A DNA stretch of 64,000 nt, taken from positions 35,784-99,783 of the forward strand of contig JAAYFY010000010.1 of the NCBI GenBank assembly GCA_012728015.1, in the 5' to 3' direction. The position numbers and the translations under genes are program-made. The DNA is from Clostridiaceae bacterium. Its GTDB lineage: Bacteria > Bacillota > Clostridia > DSM-8532. This document shows, one piece after another, positions 26,524-35,728 of the stretch (within the stretch, counting starts at the first letter, position 1; each line of letters opens with the position of its first letter). The notes under the pieces are model-generated. The model made no database searches. It had not been told where the DNA came from and saw nothing but the letters and a program-made list of their open reading frames with translations.

Positions 26524-27957
26524 ATGGTGATTCGAAGATATACCTGTAATAACATGCAGGAAGCCTTGCTGAAGGTCAAGATGGACCTGGGAAGCGACGC
26601 TGTGATAATGAACAGCCGCAAGGTGAGAAGAAAGGGGCTCATCGGGCTGTTCGCGAAGCCCATGATTGAAGTTGTGGCGGCCATTGATGATGATTATATC
26701 AGGCCATCAAGAACCCAGGCGCGGGCTGCTCCGCCTTCAGGGGCCAATGCAGGCCGGTATTATGAAAACGCGCCGCCGGCTTATCCGGCAGGAGGGTTTC
26801 CCCAGGCCCCGGCCAACGGTCAGGCACCCTATCAGGCCCAGGAATACCAGCGGGGAGCACACACCCAACAGACTTCGGCACCGCCACAGCCGCAGCAGGT
26901 GCCTCAACCTAATCAGTTCCAGGCAGGAAAGGAGCCGCAGCAGCCATTGCAGCCACCGCAGGAAGCCGACTCGACACAAGCATCGGCGGGTTCCTCTTCT
27001 GATGCCATGGACCTGGCCGATCACCCTAAGCTTGTTGAACTGGAAACCAAGGTTAAGAACATGGAAGCTATGCTGGAGAAGATATACCAGTCTGTCAGGG
27101 GGAAAGATGCCCCGGCACGGCCAGAATCCGCAAACGGGAAACCTGAAACATCAGCTTCTCCTGCCCGGGATGATCTCTCCTCCATAAGAAAAGCCCTTAC
27201 CGATATGGAACTGGACAGCAGATTGGTAGACAGGATTGTAGATAAGGTCAGGGAAAGGGGCGGAAGCGCTCAAAAACCCGAAGAGGCGCTGTCCCTGGCC
27301 GCCAGGGTCATGACGGTTCTTCTGGGTGAGCCCGATACCATCAAGCTAAGATCCGACGGACGCCCGCAGGTTGTTATATTCATCGGTCCCACCGGAGTGG
27401 GCAAGACCACGACCCTTGCGAAGATAGCGGCGGATTTCACCCTGAACAGGCAAAAGAAAGTCGGGCTCATTACTGCCGACACATACCGGATCGCCGCGGT
27501 GGAGCAGCTTAAAACCTACTCTGAGATCCTGAATATACCCATTTTGGTCGTATATTCCCCCAACGAGGTGCAGGACGCCATCAGGGAGCTTTCGGACAAG
27601 GACCTGATCCTGATTGACACCGCGGGAAGAAGCCACCGGAACAAGAGCCATTTTGATGAGCTGAAGGCCTTGGCAAAATCGGCGGAAGCCGATGAAGCCT
27701 ACCTGGTGGTCAGCGCCAACACAAGCAAGCATGCGATGAAAGAGATCCTGGAATACTACTCCTTCATCAAGGATTACAAACTGCTCTTCACAAAACTTGA
27801 TGAAGCTCCTGTTCCCGGTGCTATCATAAATGCCCGTTACCTTACAGGCAGGCCTCTGTCATATACCACAGCCGGCCAGAGTGTTCCCGACGATCTGGAT
27901 GTCGCGAACCCCCGGGCAATTGTCGCAAGCCTTCTGGGCTCCGGGACAAACAAGTGA
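26524..27957 (+). CDS. flhF: Flagellar biosynthesis GTPase FlhF
   Basis: About 477 residues of the SRP GTPase group. The order is a short N-domain (YTCNNMQEALLKVKMDLGSDAVI), a Pro/Gln-rich linker (about residues 65-150), a helical N region, and the G domain with P-loop GPTGVGKTTTLAKIA near residue 286, DTAGRSHRNK and TKLDEA. FlhF places the flagellum and is controlled by FlhG. GGAGGA is close to ATG 26524; GTG 26527 and ATG 26509 are alternatives. Confidence 0.95.
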   Translation: MVIRRYTCNNMQEALLKVKMDLGSDAVIMNSRKVRRKGLIGLFAKPMIEVVAAIDDDYIRPSRTQARAAPPSGANAGRYYENAPPAYPAGGFPQAPANGQAPYQAQEYQRGAHTQQTSAPPQPQQVPQPNQFQAGKEPQQPLQPPQEADSTQASAGSSSDAMDLADHPKLVELETKVKNMEAMLEKIYQSVRGKDAPARPESANGKPETSASPARDDLSSIRKALTDMELDSRLVDRIVDKVRERGGSAQKPEEALSLAARVMTVLLGEPDTIKLRSDGRPQVVIFIGPTGVGKTTTLAKIAADFTLNRQKKVGLITADTYRIAAVEQLKTYSEILNIPILVVYSPNEVQDAIRELSDKDLILIDTAGRSHRNKSHFDELKALAKSAEADEAYLVVSANTSKHAMKEILEYYSFIKDYKLLFTKLDEAPVPGAIINARYLTGRPLSYTTAGQSVPDDLDVANPRAIVASLLGSGTNK

Positions 27958-27995
27958 GAAAACCCAGAACCCCATTTGAGGGCATGGAGGTAGTC

Positions 27996-28889
27996 ATGAA
28001 CGATCAGGCAGAAATGCTTCGCAGAATAGTTGGCAATATGAATAACGGCCTGGCTGCGCCGGATGTACCGAAGCCGGAGAAGAGAGCCCGCGTTATTACT
28101 GTTACCAGCGGAAAGGGAGGAGTAGGGAAAACCAGCGTAACAGTCAATCTGGCCATTGCCTTAAGCAGGCTTGGCTTGAGAATTGCGATCCTTGACGTGG
28201 ATTTCGGCCTGGCCAATATTGACCTGCTCTTTGGAATTAATCCCAAGTATACGATACTGGATCTCATACGGGACGAAAAGTCCATATTTGAGGTACTGAC
28301 CGACGGTCCGAACAATATCAAATTTCTTTCAGGGGGATCGGGTGTTGAGGAACTGATGAGGCTGGACAGGAAGAAGCTTCGCATGTTTATCAACAATATA
28401 GCCCTGCTTGACAAGCTATATGACATTATCCTCATCGATACGGGGGCAGGACTGTCCCGCAATGTAATGAGCTTTATCATGGCGGCCGATGAGATAATAC
28501 TGGTTACCACGCCGGAACCTACAGCTATTACCGATGCTTATGCCCTGGTGAAGATGGTGTCAAGGCGGGACAGGAAGAAGATCATCAGGGTACTGGTCAA
28601 CAAGGCTGAAACTGCCAGGGAAGCTGAGGAAATCGCAAACAAGCTTATAGTCGTATCTGAGAAATTTTTGTCATTAAAGCTCTATAAACTTGGGTATATA
28701 TTATATGATGACAACATAGTCAAGTCGGTTAAGCTGCAGAAGCCTTATTGCCTGAATAATCCCAAGAGCCAGGCAGCCAGGAACATGTTTGCGCTGGCCG
28801 ATGTGCTTTTAGATAACAGCCAGGGCTCTGAGGACCTGCTGGGTGCCAGAGGGTTCATCCAGAGGGTATTGTCATTTTTCGGCGCATAA
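27996..28889 (+). CDS. flhG: MinD-like ATPase FlhG/YlxH
   Basis: About 297 residues of the ParA/MinD type. The deviant Walker A is TSGKGGVGKTSVTVNLA near residue 37; the second motif is ILDVDFGLANIDLLFG, followed by LIDTGAGLS. The C-terminus has the amphipathic membrane-targeting helix (RGFIQRVLSFFG). It limits flagellar number with FlhF. ATG 27996 follows GGAGG at good distance; an in-frame GTG 27954 overlaps the flhF stop. Confidence 0.94.
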   Translation: MNDQAEMLRRIVGNMNNGLAAPDVPKPEKRARVITVTSGKGGVGKTSVTVNLAIALSRLGLRIAILDVDFGLANIDLLFGINPKYTILDLIRDEKSIFEVLTDGPNNIKFLSGGSGVEELMRLDRKKLRMFINNIALLDKLYDIILIDTGAGLSRNVMSFIMAADEIILVTTPEPTAITDAYALVKMVSRRDRKKIIRVLVNKAETAREAEEIANKLIVVSEKFLSLKLYKLGYILYDDNIVKSVKLQKPYCLNNPKSQAARNMFALADVLLDNSQGSEDLLGARGFIQRVLSFFGA

Positions 28890-28972
28890 CACGCGCGGCC
28901 GGCTGCGGAATGGGCCAAGCTGGGAGGGACTGATCCGGGAAAAGTGAATGAAAGCGTCGATATAAGCAGAAA

Positions 28973-29005
28973 TAGTTTAATGTGGTAGTATATTATGTTA
29001 AACTA
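28973..29005. promoter_or_regulatory. Perfect 8-bp inverted repeat with a -10-like centre
   Basis: TAGTTTAA (28973-28980) and TTAAACTA (28998-29005) flank 17 bases that include TATTAT. It sits 20 bases before the PilZ gene in a 135-base gap, so it may be an operator or an mRNA stem. Confidence 0.4.
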
Positions 29006-29024
29006 AAGGTAATGGGGAAAGTCG

Positions 29025-29702
29025 ATGATCAAGACTAATCTAACGTTGGGCACCAAGCTGGAACTGGAATTATATGATGCAAACCGAGACAGGATCGTAC
29101 CAACCCTCATCAGCCAATTTGAAGCAATACTGCCTGACGGCAGCATGGAGATACTTTCACCGATCCTGGAAGGAAGGATCTACCCGATCCGCAGGGGGAC
29201 GCATCTTAATGTAATATATGAAAAGAACGGCAATTTGTTCACGTTTGCGTCACAGGCGCTTGATCGGAGATTTGAGGGGAATGTTCATCTTCTTCGGATA
29301 ATGCCGCTGTCCGAGGAAGAACAGATACAAAGGCGTTACTTCTTCCGGTTTAAATGCGTCAGGGACGTGGAATACAGGATATTTGCCCACAGTGAAACCA
29401 TGGAGGAAGAACGCGGCGATTTTAAAGAGGGAATAACAAAGGACATAAGTGGAGGAGGAATCTGCCTTTGCACCGATATAAAGCCCGAAATAGGCTGGTA
29501 TGTGGAAGGCAGGCTCAAGATTCACCAGGCCATACCGTTCATCGGCCAGGTTGTCCGGGTGATAAACGTGCATGACCACGGCAAATACAATTATGAGGTC
29601 GGTATTGAGTTTGTTGAGATAACAAATATGAACAGGGAACGAATTATATCCTATATATTTGAAGAACAGCGAAAATTGCTTAAAGAGGGCTGGACCAAAT
29701 GA
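29025..29702 (+). CDS. PilZ-domain c-di-GMP effector, YcgR/YpfA-like flagellar brake
   Basis: A protein of 225 residues. The N-terminal YcgR-like domain covers about residues 1-95. The PilZ domain begins with RRYFFRFKCVRDVEYRIF (RxxxR motif) and has DISGGGICLCTD near residue 141, matching the D/NxSxxG motif. It should bind c-di-GMP and slow or steer the motor; this effect is family knowledge and untested here. Its stop overlaps the cheB start. Confidence 0.88.
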   Translation: MIKTNLTLGTKLELELYDANRDRIVPTLISQFEAILPDGSMEILSPILEGRIYPIRRGTHLNVIYEKNGNLFTFASQALDRRFEGNVHLLRIMPLSEEEQIQRRYFFRFKCVRDVEYRIFAHSETMEEERGDFKEGITKDISGGGICLCTDIKPEIGWYVEGRLKIHQAIPFIGQVVRVINVHDHGKYNYEVGIEFVEITNMNRERIISYIFEEQRKLLKEGWTK

Positions 29703-30766
29703 CTGACGACAGGATAAGGGTATTGGTAGTGGATGACTCGGCTTTTATGAGGCGCGTCATTCAGAACATGATCGAAATGGATCCGGAAATGTGTGTTGCG
29801 GGCTCAGCGAAGAATGGCCTTGACGCGCTGAAGAAAGCAAAGGAACTGAATCCTGATGTCATAACTCTGGATGTCGAGATGCCTGTGATGGATGGCCTGA
29901 CCGCCCTGAAAAAACTCCTGCAGCAGGATAATTATGCTGTCATCATGGTCAGCAGCCACACCCAGAAGGGCAAATCCGCAACCATCAAGGCTCTTGAGCT
30001 GGGGGCCTTTGATTTTATTTTAAAACCCAGCAATGTTTTCAGCATGCCGTCTGAAGAAATGCGGACCGAGCTTGCTGAAAAGATACGGCTTGCCTTCAGG
30101 AACAGAAGGCAGGGCCGCGGTATTGAAAAGGCCGTTGGCAAAACTGTGCCATTGGCCGTGGGGAGCGCGGAAACGGCAAGTGAGCTCCAGTATCTTATCG
30201 CCATAGGAGTCTCAACTGGAGGCCCTAGGGCGTTGAGCAGCATCATGCCCATGTTTCCGGCGGACTTGCCCGCGGCCATCCTGGTGGTGCAGCATATGCC
30301 CAAGGGATTTACCAGGTCCCTTGCGAGCAGGCTTAACGAGATTAGCTATTTGACTGTTAAAGAAGCTGCCGACAACGATGTGCTCAGGCCCGGTATTGTC
30401 TATATAGCTCCTGGCAGTCATCATCTTACCATTAAGTCAGACGGGAGAAAGGCCAGAATCGCGCTTTCCGACCAGCCTCCCCTGGGCGGCTTCAGGCCGA
30501 GTGTGGATGTTATGATGCGTTCCATCGCCGACTCGGACTTAACCGATATTATCGCTGTTATTATGACGGGTATGGGCAGTGATGGGACCAAAGGCCTGAT
30601 TGAACTGAAAGAGAAGAAAAAACCTTACATCATAGCGCAGGATGAAAGCACAAGCATTGTTTTCGGAATGCCTAAAGTCGCTATAGAGTCCGGAGTTGTG
30701 AACGAAGTGGCTCCGCTGAAGGAAATACCCAGCAGAATCATGAATTACATGGGGGTGCGCCAATAA
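29699..30766 (+). CDS. cheB: Chemotaxis protein-glutamate methylesterase/deamidase CheB
   Basis: A protein of 355 residues. The receiver domain has Asp 58 (LDVEMPVMDGL). The catalytic domain has the Ser-His-Asp triad in GVSTGGPRAL, VVQHMPKGFT and MTGMGSDG. It removes methyl groups from chemoreceptors and deamidates Gln. ATG 29699 overlaps the PilZ gene stop, and the stop overlaps cheA (TAATG). cheR is not in the window. Confidence 0.96.
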   Translation: MTDDRIRVLVVDDSAFMRRVIQNMIEMDPEMCVAGSAKNGLDALKKAKELNPDVITLDVEMPVMDGLTALKKLLQQDNYAVIMVSSHTQKGKSATIKALELGAFDFILKPSNVFSMPSEEMRTELAEKIRLAFRNRRQGRGIEKAVGKTVPLAVGSAETASELQYLIAIGVSTGGPRALSSIMPMFPADLPAAILVVQHMPKGFTRSLASRLNEISYLTVKEAADNDVLRPGIVYIAPGSHHLTIKSDGRKARIALSDQPPLGGFRPSVDVMMRSIADSDLTDIIAVIMTGMGSDGTKGLIELKEKKKPYIIAQDESTSIVFGMPKVAIESGVVNEVAPLKEIPSRIMNYMGVRQ

Positions 30767-32859
30767 TGGACATGAACCAATATCTCGACATATTTGTTGA
30801 GGAATCCCGGGAACATCTGCAGAGCCTGAATTCCTCACTGTTGGAACTCGAAAAGGACCCATCGGACAAAGGTGTTCTTAATGAGATATTCCGTGTCGCC
30901 CATACGCTAAAAGGCATGTCTGGCACCATGGGCTTTACCAGGATGCAAAGGCTCACCCACCATATGGAGGATGTTCTGGATGCGCTGCGCAGTGACCGTA
31001 TGTCAGTGAATTCGGATATTGTGGATATTCTGTTTAAATGCCTGGACGCCCTTGAGAACTACGTGAATGCCATTATCTCAACCGGCGGTGAAGGCAGCGA
31101 CGAATATAAGGAAATTGTAAACGCGCTGGCCGACATATTGAAGAAGGGCGGCGTTCCCGCAAAAGCGGCCAGGGCTACCGCGAAAAAGCCTAAGGGAAAA
31201 CCCGCAAAAGTAAAGGAAAGTACCGAAGAGGCAGAGGAGGCGGCCGCGGGTTCTGACCGGGAGCTTGTCGAGTTTAACGAGTATGACATCAACATCATGA
31301 AGAAAGCCTTCGAGGCTGAAATGAATGTATTCCAGATCCATGTGGAGTTTGACAAGGGATGCCTGTTGAAGTCAGCCAGGGCATTTATTGTTTTCCAGGT
31401 GCTGGAAAAGAACTCGGATATAATCAAGTCGGTTCCCAAGGTGGAAGATATTGAGGATGAGAAATTTGATTTTGAGTTTACGGTAGTGGTCATAACGCCC
31501 AATGACAAAGAGCTGTTCGAGCAGGAGATAAACTCGGTGGCTGAGGTAGTTGGCGTCCATGTCATGCCTGTTACTCCCGATATGCTGGGGATAAGCCCGG
31601 AGGAACTCCAGACCAAGGTCGAAAAAGCTGGCGGCCCGGATGTGTTCGATGCTGAAGACGCCGGTGCCCAGGCCGCGCAGGACCAGCCCAAAAAGGTACA
31701 CAGGACCGGAAAGACCGTAAGGGTGGACATCGACAGGCTGGATGTGCTGATGAACCTGGTCAGTGAGCTTATCATCATAAAGAACGGTCTCGAGAACCAG
31801 ATGAACGCAAAGGACCATAACGCATGGAGCGAATCCATAGAGTACCTTGAGAGGGTGACAACCAACCTGCACGATGCCGTGATGAAGGTGAGGATGGTCC
31901 CCGTAGAGGCAGTTTTCAACCGGTTCCCCAGGATGATCCGTGATATCGCGAGAGAACTGGGCAAGGATATTGGCCTTAAGATGTCCGGTGTTGATACCGA
32001 GCTTGACAGGACGGTTATAGATGAGATCGGCGATCCCCTCATACATATTCTCAGAAACTCCGCCGATCATGGCATAGAGACCCGTGAAGAAAGAGCGCAG
32101 CTTAATAAGCCGCCCGTGGGGATCATTTATCTAAGGGCTTACCAGGACGGTAACAATGTCGTCATTGAGGTGGAGGACGATGGCAGGGGTATTGACATTT
32201 CGAAGATAAGGAAAAAAATTATCGAGAAAGGGCTGGAATCCGCTGATATAGTCAATTCCCTCTCCGAAAAAGAGGTCATCGACTACCTGTTCAGACCCAA
32301 CTTCAGCACTGCAGACAAGATAACCGATCTTTCCGGCAGGGGCGTGGGAATGGATGTTGTCAAGACCAAAATTGAGGCGCTGGGAGGCACGGTTGAGGTA
32401 GAAACCAAGTTGGGTGCCGGAAGCAAGTTCGTTATCAGGCTGCCGTTGACGCTGGCCATCATCCAGGCGCTGCTGGTGAGAATAGGTTCGGAGAAGTACG
32501 CGTTGCCGCTGAGCTCAATCCGGGAGATTGACAATATCAAGTTCAGCGACGTGAAGATGGTCCGCAACCGCGAAGTGATCATATTAAGGGATATGGTTAT
32601 CCCGCTGGTAAGGCTTAATGAGGTGCTTGATGTTAAAGACACGATTCCTGATGAGGATAAAAAGCATCTGACAGTGGTCGTCGTTAAAAAAGGAGACAGG
32701 CTGACGGCCTTCAGCGTTGACAGCCTTATCGGGCAGCAGGAGATAGTTATCAAATCCTTGGGCAGAATCATGCAAGGCGTAAAATATATAGCAGGGGCCA
32801 CAATCCTTGGCGACGGCAATGTAGCCCTGATAGTAGACAGCAATTCCCTTGCCCTATGA
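30766..32859 (+). CDS. cheA: Chemotaxis histidine kinase CheA
   Basis: A protein of 697 residues with domains in the usual order: Hpt P1 with phospho-His 46 (RVAHTLKGMSGTMGF), a Lys/Ala-rich linker, P2, P3 dimerisation (RVDIDRLDVLMNLVSELIIIKN), HATPase (HILRNSADHGIE, DDGRGID, GRGVGMDVV) and a C-terminal CheW-like domain. It phosphorylates CheY and CheB. It is coupled to cheB by a one-base overlap. Confidence 0.97.
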   Translation: MDMNQYLDIFVEESREHLQSLNSSLLELEKDPSDKGVLNEIFRVAHTLKGMSGTMGFTRMQRLTHHMEDVLDALRSDRMSVNSDIVDILFKCLDALENYVNAIISTGGEGSDEYKEIVNALADILKKGGVPAKAARATAKKPKGKPAKVKESTEEAEEAAAGSDRELVEFNEYDINIMKKAFEAEMNVFQIHVEFDKGCLLKSARAFIVFQVLEKNSDIIKSVPKVEDIEDEKFDFEFTVVVITPNDKELFEQEINSVAEVVGVHVMPVTPDMLGISPEELQTKVEKAGGPDVFDAEDAGAQAAQDQPKKVHRTGKTVRVDIDRLDVLMNLVSELIIIKNGLENQMNAKDHNAWSESIEYLERVTTNLHDAVMKVRMVPVEAVFNRFPRMIRDIARELGKDIGLKMSGVDTELDRTVIDEIGDPLIHILRNSADHGIETREERAQLNKPPVGIIYLRAYQDGNNVVIEVEDDGRGIDISKIRKKIIEKGLESADIVNSLSEKEVIDYLFRPNFSTADKITDLSGRGVGMDVVKTKIEALGGTVEVETKLGAGSKFVIRLPLTLAIIQALLVRIGSEKYALPLSSIREIDNIKFSDVKMVRNREVIILRDMVIPLVRLNEVLDVKDTIPDEDKKHLTVVVVKKGDRLTAFSVDSLIGQQEIVIKSLGRIMQGVKYIAGATILGDGNVALIVDSNSLAL

Positions 32860-32923
32860 GCCGCTGTCTAAACGGGGTTCAGACCTCACGCCATATTCTG
32901 AGTGATTAAGGGGGCTTGATTTC

Positions 32924-33391
32924 GTGTCGAAGCAAGTTTCAGTCAGGGAGAACAAGCAGTATGTGGTGTTCCAGATAGCCGACCAGGAATTCGGTGTGGA
33001 TATTCACAAGGTTTCGATCATTGAGAAATTCATGAATATCACGAGGGTTCCCTCCACACCGGACTACATTAAAGGAGTGGTTAACCTCAGGGGTGAGATC
33101 ATCCCGGTAATGGATCTGAGAACCAAGTTTGAGCTGCCTTTCATGGAGGCTGATGATGATACCAGGATTATCATGCTGAAGTTCAACGAAATCACGCTGG
33201 GCGTGATCGTCGATTCTGTGGCGGAGGTAGTCAGCTTTGCCGAGGAAGAGATGGAAAGCGTTACAAGCATTACAAACGACCGGACTCTGGACTATGTCGT
33301 AGGCATTGGAAAGGTTGACAATCGCCTGATTACCGTACTCAATATTGAAAAGCTCATTACAGAATTAACCGAACGGGAGCAAGGGGTATAA
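32924..33391 (+). CDS. cheW: Chemotaxis coupling protein CheW
   Basis: A protein of 155 residues from GTG 32924. The CheW domain shows FQIADQEFGVDIHKV, GVVNLRGEIIPVMDL and LGVIVDSVAEV. It couples receptors to CheA. It precedes cheC by four bases. Confidence 0.96.
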   Translation: MSKQVSVRENKQYVVFQIADQEFGVDIHKVSIIEKFMNITRVPSTPDYIKGVVNLRGEIIPVMDLRTKFELPFMEADDDTRIIMLKFNEITLGVIVDSVAEVVSFAEEEMESVTSITNDRTLDYVVGIGKVDNRLITVLNIEKLITELTEREQGV

Positions 33392-33395
33392 ACCT

Positions 33396-34013
33396 ATGAC
33401 AGACACCATCAACGAACTGAACAACTTTCACCTTGATGTATTAAAGGAGATAGGGAATATAGGGGCGGGCAATGCTGCCACTGCCCTGGCGAAATTGCTG
33501 GACAAGAGGATTGAGATGGAGGTACCCCAGATACGTATTATGAAATTCAGCGAAGTCAGCGATGTGCTGGGGGGCGCCGAAACTCCTGTTGTAGGGATAC
33601 TCCTGCGCATCCAGGGAGATATCACCGGTAACATGATGTTCATTCTGGATACCCCTTCCGCCAGGCTGCTGGTCAATATACTGATGGGCAAGCCTTTGGA
33701 AGCTGACCTGGACTTTGATGAAATGACCAGTTCGGTTCTCACCGAAATTGGAAACATACTTGCAGGATCCTACCTTTCGGCATTATCAAACATGACAAAC
33801 CTCAGAATTATGCCCGGCGTTCCGGCGTTGGCCATGGACATGGCCGGAGCCATACTGAGCGTTCCTGCCATTGAATTCGGGAAAACCTCGGATACCGTGC
33901 TATATATAGAGAACGTATTCACTGACGGTCATGACAGTGTTATCGGAGACCTTTTCCTGGTTCCGGATGACATGTCATACGGGAGATTACTTAATGCGTT
34001 AGGAGTCGTTTAA
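33396..34013 (+). CDS. cheC: CheY-P phosphatase CheC
   Basis: A protein of 205 residues with both CheC active-site motifs, KEIGNIGAGNAATAL near residue 16 and TEIGNILAGSYLSAL near residue 116. It removes phosphate from CheY-P and is stimulated by CheD. The stop overlaps cheD (TAATG). Confidence 0.95.
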   Translation: MTDTINELNNFHLDVLKEIGNIGAGNAATALAKLLDKRIEMEVPQIRIMKFSEVSDVLGGAETPVVGILLRIQGDITGNMMFILDTPSARLLVNILMGKPLEADLDFDEMTSSVLTEIGNILAGSYLSALSNMTNLRIMPGVPALAMDMAGAILSVPAIEFGKTSDTVLYIENVFTDGHDSVIGDLFLVPDDMSYGRLLNALGVV

Positions 34014-34498
34014 TGCCAGAGATAATCAAGGTGGGTATGGCCGAACTGAAGGTAGCCCGACATCCCGCAATTTTAACGACGCTTGGCCTGGGTTCCTGCA
34101 TAGGCATCGCATTATATGACCGCAGAAACAAGAACATCGGAATGGCCCATATCATGCTTCCCAGTTCATCCATCGCGACAGCAAGCGCCAACCGGGCAAA
34201 GTTTGCCGACACCAGTATCCATGATTTATTGGAAGAGATGAGAGGGATCGGATCCGATGTCAGAAATATAGTGGCCAAGATAGCCGGAGGAGCCCAGATG
34301 TTTGCCTTTGCCACCCAGAATGAGTCCATGAAGATAGGGCAAAGAAACACCGAGGCCACCAAAACCGCGCTCGCCGACTATAAGATACCCATTGTTGCTG
34401 AGGACACGGGAGGTAATTATGGCCGGACCATAGAGCTTTCATCTGAAGACGGGTCACTGAAGGTGAAGACTATTGGTTTTGGAATCAAGTATTTGTAG
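34013..34498 (+). CDS. cheD: Chemoreceptor glutamine deamidase CheD
   Basis: A protein of 161 residues. The catalytic Cys is in LGLGSCIGIALYD and the catalytic His in MAHIMLPSS. It deamidates receptors and binds CheC for adaptation. It is translationally coupled to cheC. Confidence 0.95.
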   Translation: MPEIIKVGMAELKVARHPAILTTLGLGSCIGIALYDRRNKNIGMAHIMLPSSSIATASANRAKFADTSIHDLLEEMRGIGSDVRNIVAKIAGGAQMFAFATQNESMKIGQRNTEATKTALADYKIPIVAEDTGGNYGRTIELSSEDGSLKVKTIGFGIKYL

Positions 34499-34511
34499 GT
34501 GAAACCGAAAC

Positions 34512-34889
34512 ATGGACTATATCCGGAAAATCCCATTGCTCCTGGGAACAGGCGCAGGCCTGGTAATCGGTTTGATAGGTTTGTCGGCTGGTGTTCCCAA
34601 TAAGGATAACATGCTGAATATGTGCGTGGGAATGGTTGTTTTTTACATTGTGGGCATCCTGGCCCGATCAACCATAAGGGCAGTTTCAGAGCACATAACG
34701 GCCATAATCAGGAAAAAAGAAGAAGAGGAGAAACGGGAGAAGGAAAAGAGCAGGATGGAAGCCGAGGAAAACAAGGAAGAGCCAGCGGCGCCCAGCATAG
34801 ACATGACAGTCGGAGATGAAATAGGGCTTGAGGATAACGATTTTGAAGATCTGCACATAGCGGAGTTTATAAAGAATGAAATGAAATGA
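34512..34889 (+). CDS. Uncharacterised membrane protein between cheD and the motility sigma factor
   Basis: A protein of 125 residues. Two membrane helices (about residues 8-28 and 36-54) with a short outside loop, then a charged helix (about residues 62-90, Glu/Lys-rich) and an acidic C-terminus (EDNDFEDLHIAEFIKNEMK). I do not recognise a named family. Its fixed place inside the chemotaxis/sigma segment suggests a motility role, by context only. Start follows cheD by 13 bases. Confidence 0.75.
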   Translation: MDYIRKIPLLLGTGAGLVIGLIGLSAGVPNKDNMLNMCVGMVVFYIVGILARSTIRAVSEHITAIIRKKEEEEKREKEKSRMEAEENKEEPAAPSIDMTVGDEIGLEDNDFEDLHIAEFIKNEMK

Positions 34890-34937
34890 TATATGGTTTG
34901 ACGGATATATAGTCCGCGCCATTGACGGAGGTATTCA

Positions 34938-35714
34938 ATGTCATCATCTGTTCCCCAAAGGCAGCAGGAACTATGGAGAAAATATAAGGAAACAAAGGAC
35001 CCGGCCATAAAGGAACAGCTTATACTGGAATATGCTGATTTAATTAAGTATGTAGCCGGACGCCTGAGCATCTATTTCGGATCCAACGTGGAGTATGATG
35101 ATCTGGTGGGTTATGGCGTTTTCGGCCTGATAGACGCTATCGAGAAATTCGATATAGAAAAGAAGGTAAAGTTTGAAACCTATGCGTCGCTCCGCATCAG
35201 AGGTGCTATTATCGACAGCATACGCGATCTGGATTGGGCTCCAAGATCCCTGCGCAAAAAGGGCAAGGAATTGGAGCGGGCATATTTTGAAGTAGAGAAC
35301 CGGTTGGGACATTCTGCAAGTGATCAGGAGATAGCGGATCATTTGGGAATCACGACCGACGAACTCCATAAACTGCTTCAGGAAGTAAACATGTCGCAGA
35401 TGATCTCACTGGAAGATTATCTCGACCAGAATCACGAAATAGGACTCGACGGGCTTACGATGGACAGGGATACCACACGGCCCGAACAAAGAATTGAGAT
35501 TGTTGAACTCAGGGAAACACTGGCGGAGGCTATTGAGAAGCTGCCGGAAAAGGAAAGGATGGTTGTAACTCTTTACTATTTTGAAGAGCTGACACTGAAG
35601 GAGATCAGCCACATCATGAAGGTGTCCGAATCCAGAATATCGCAGTTACACACAAAAGCCATCATGCGTATGCGGAGCAGACTTGAGCGCCTGAAAAGCG
35701 CAATTCTGGAGTAG
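34938..35714 (+). CDS. fliA: RNA polymerase sigma-28 factor for motility (FliA/SigD/WhiG type)
   Basis: A protein of 258 residues. Region 2 is present (DLIKYVAGRLSIYF, DDLVGYGVFGLIDAIEKFD), then the short region 3 (HSASDQEIADHLGI) and region 4 with a helix-turn-helix (LTLKEISHIMKVSESRISQLH). It should direct late flagellar and chemotaxis genes elsewhere in the genome. Its anti-sigma FlgM is not in the window. It lies inside the operon it follows, as SigD does in Bacillus. Confidence 0.95.
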   Translation: MSSSVPQRQQELWRKYKETKDPAIKEQLILEYADLIKYVAGRLSIYFGSNVEYDDLVGYGVFGLIDAIEKFDIEKKVKFETYASLRIRGAIIDSIRDLDWAPRSLRKKGKELERAYFEVENRLGHSASDQEIADHLGITTDELHKLLQEVNMSQMISLEDYLDQNHEIGLDGLTMDRDTTRPEQRIEIVELRETLAEAIEKLPEKERMVVTLYYFEELTLKEISHIMKVSESRISQLHTKAIMRMRSRLERLKSAILE

Positions 35715-35728
35715 AGGAGAATCAGTAA

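Noticed and set aside
28940..28963. Sigma-28-like promoter (GTCGATAT) before the PilZ gene
   Set aside because: No TAAA element at the needed 15-base distance, so the match is not better than chance.
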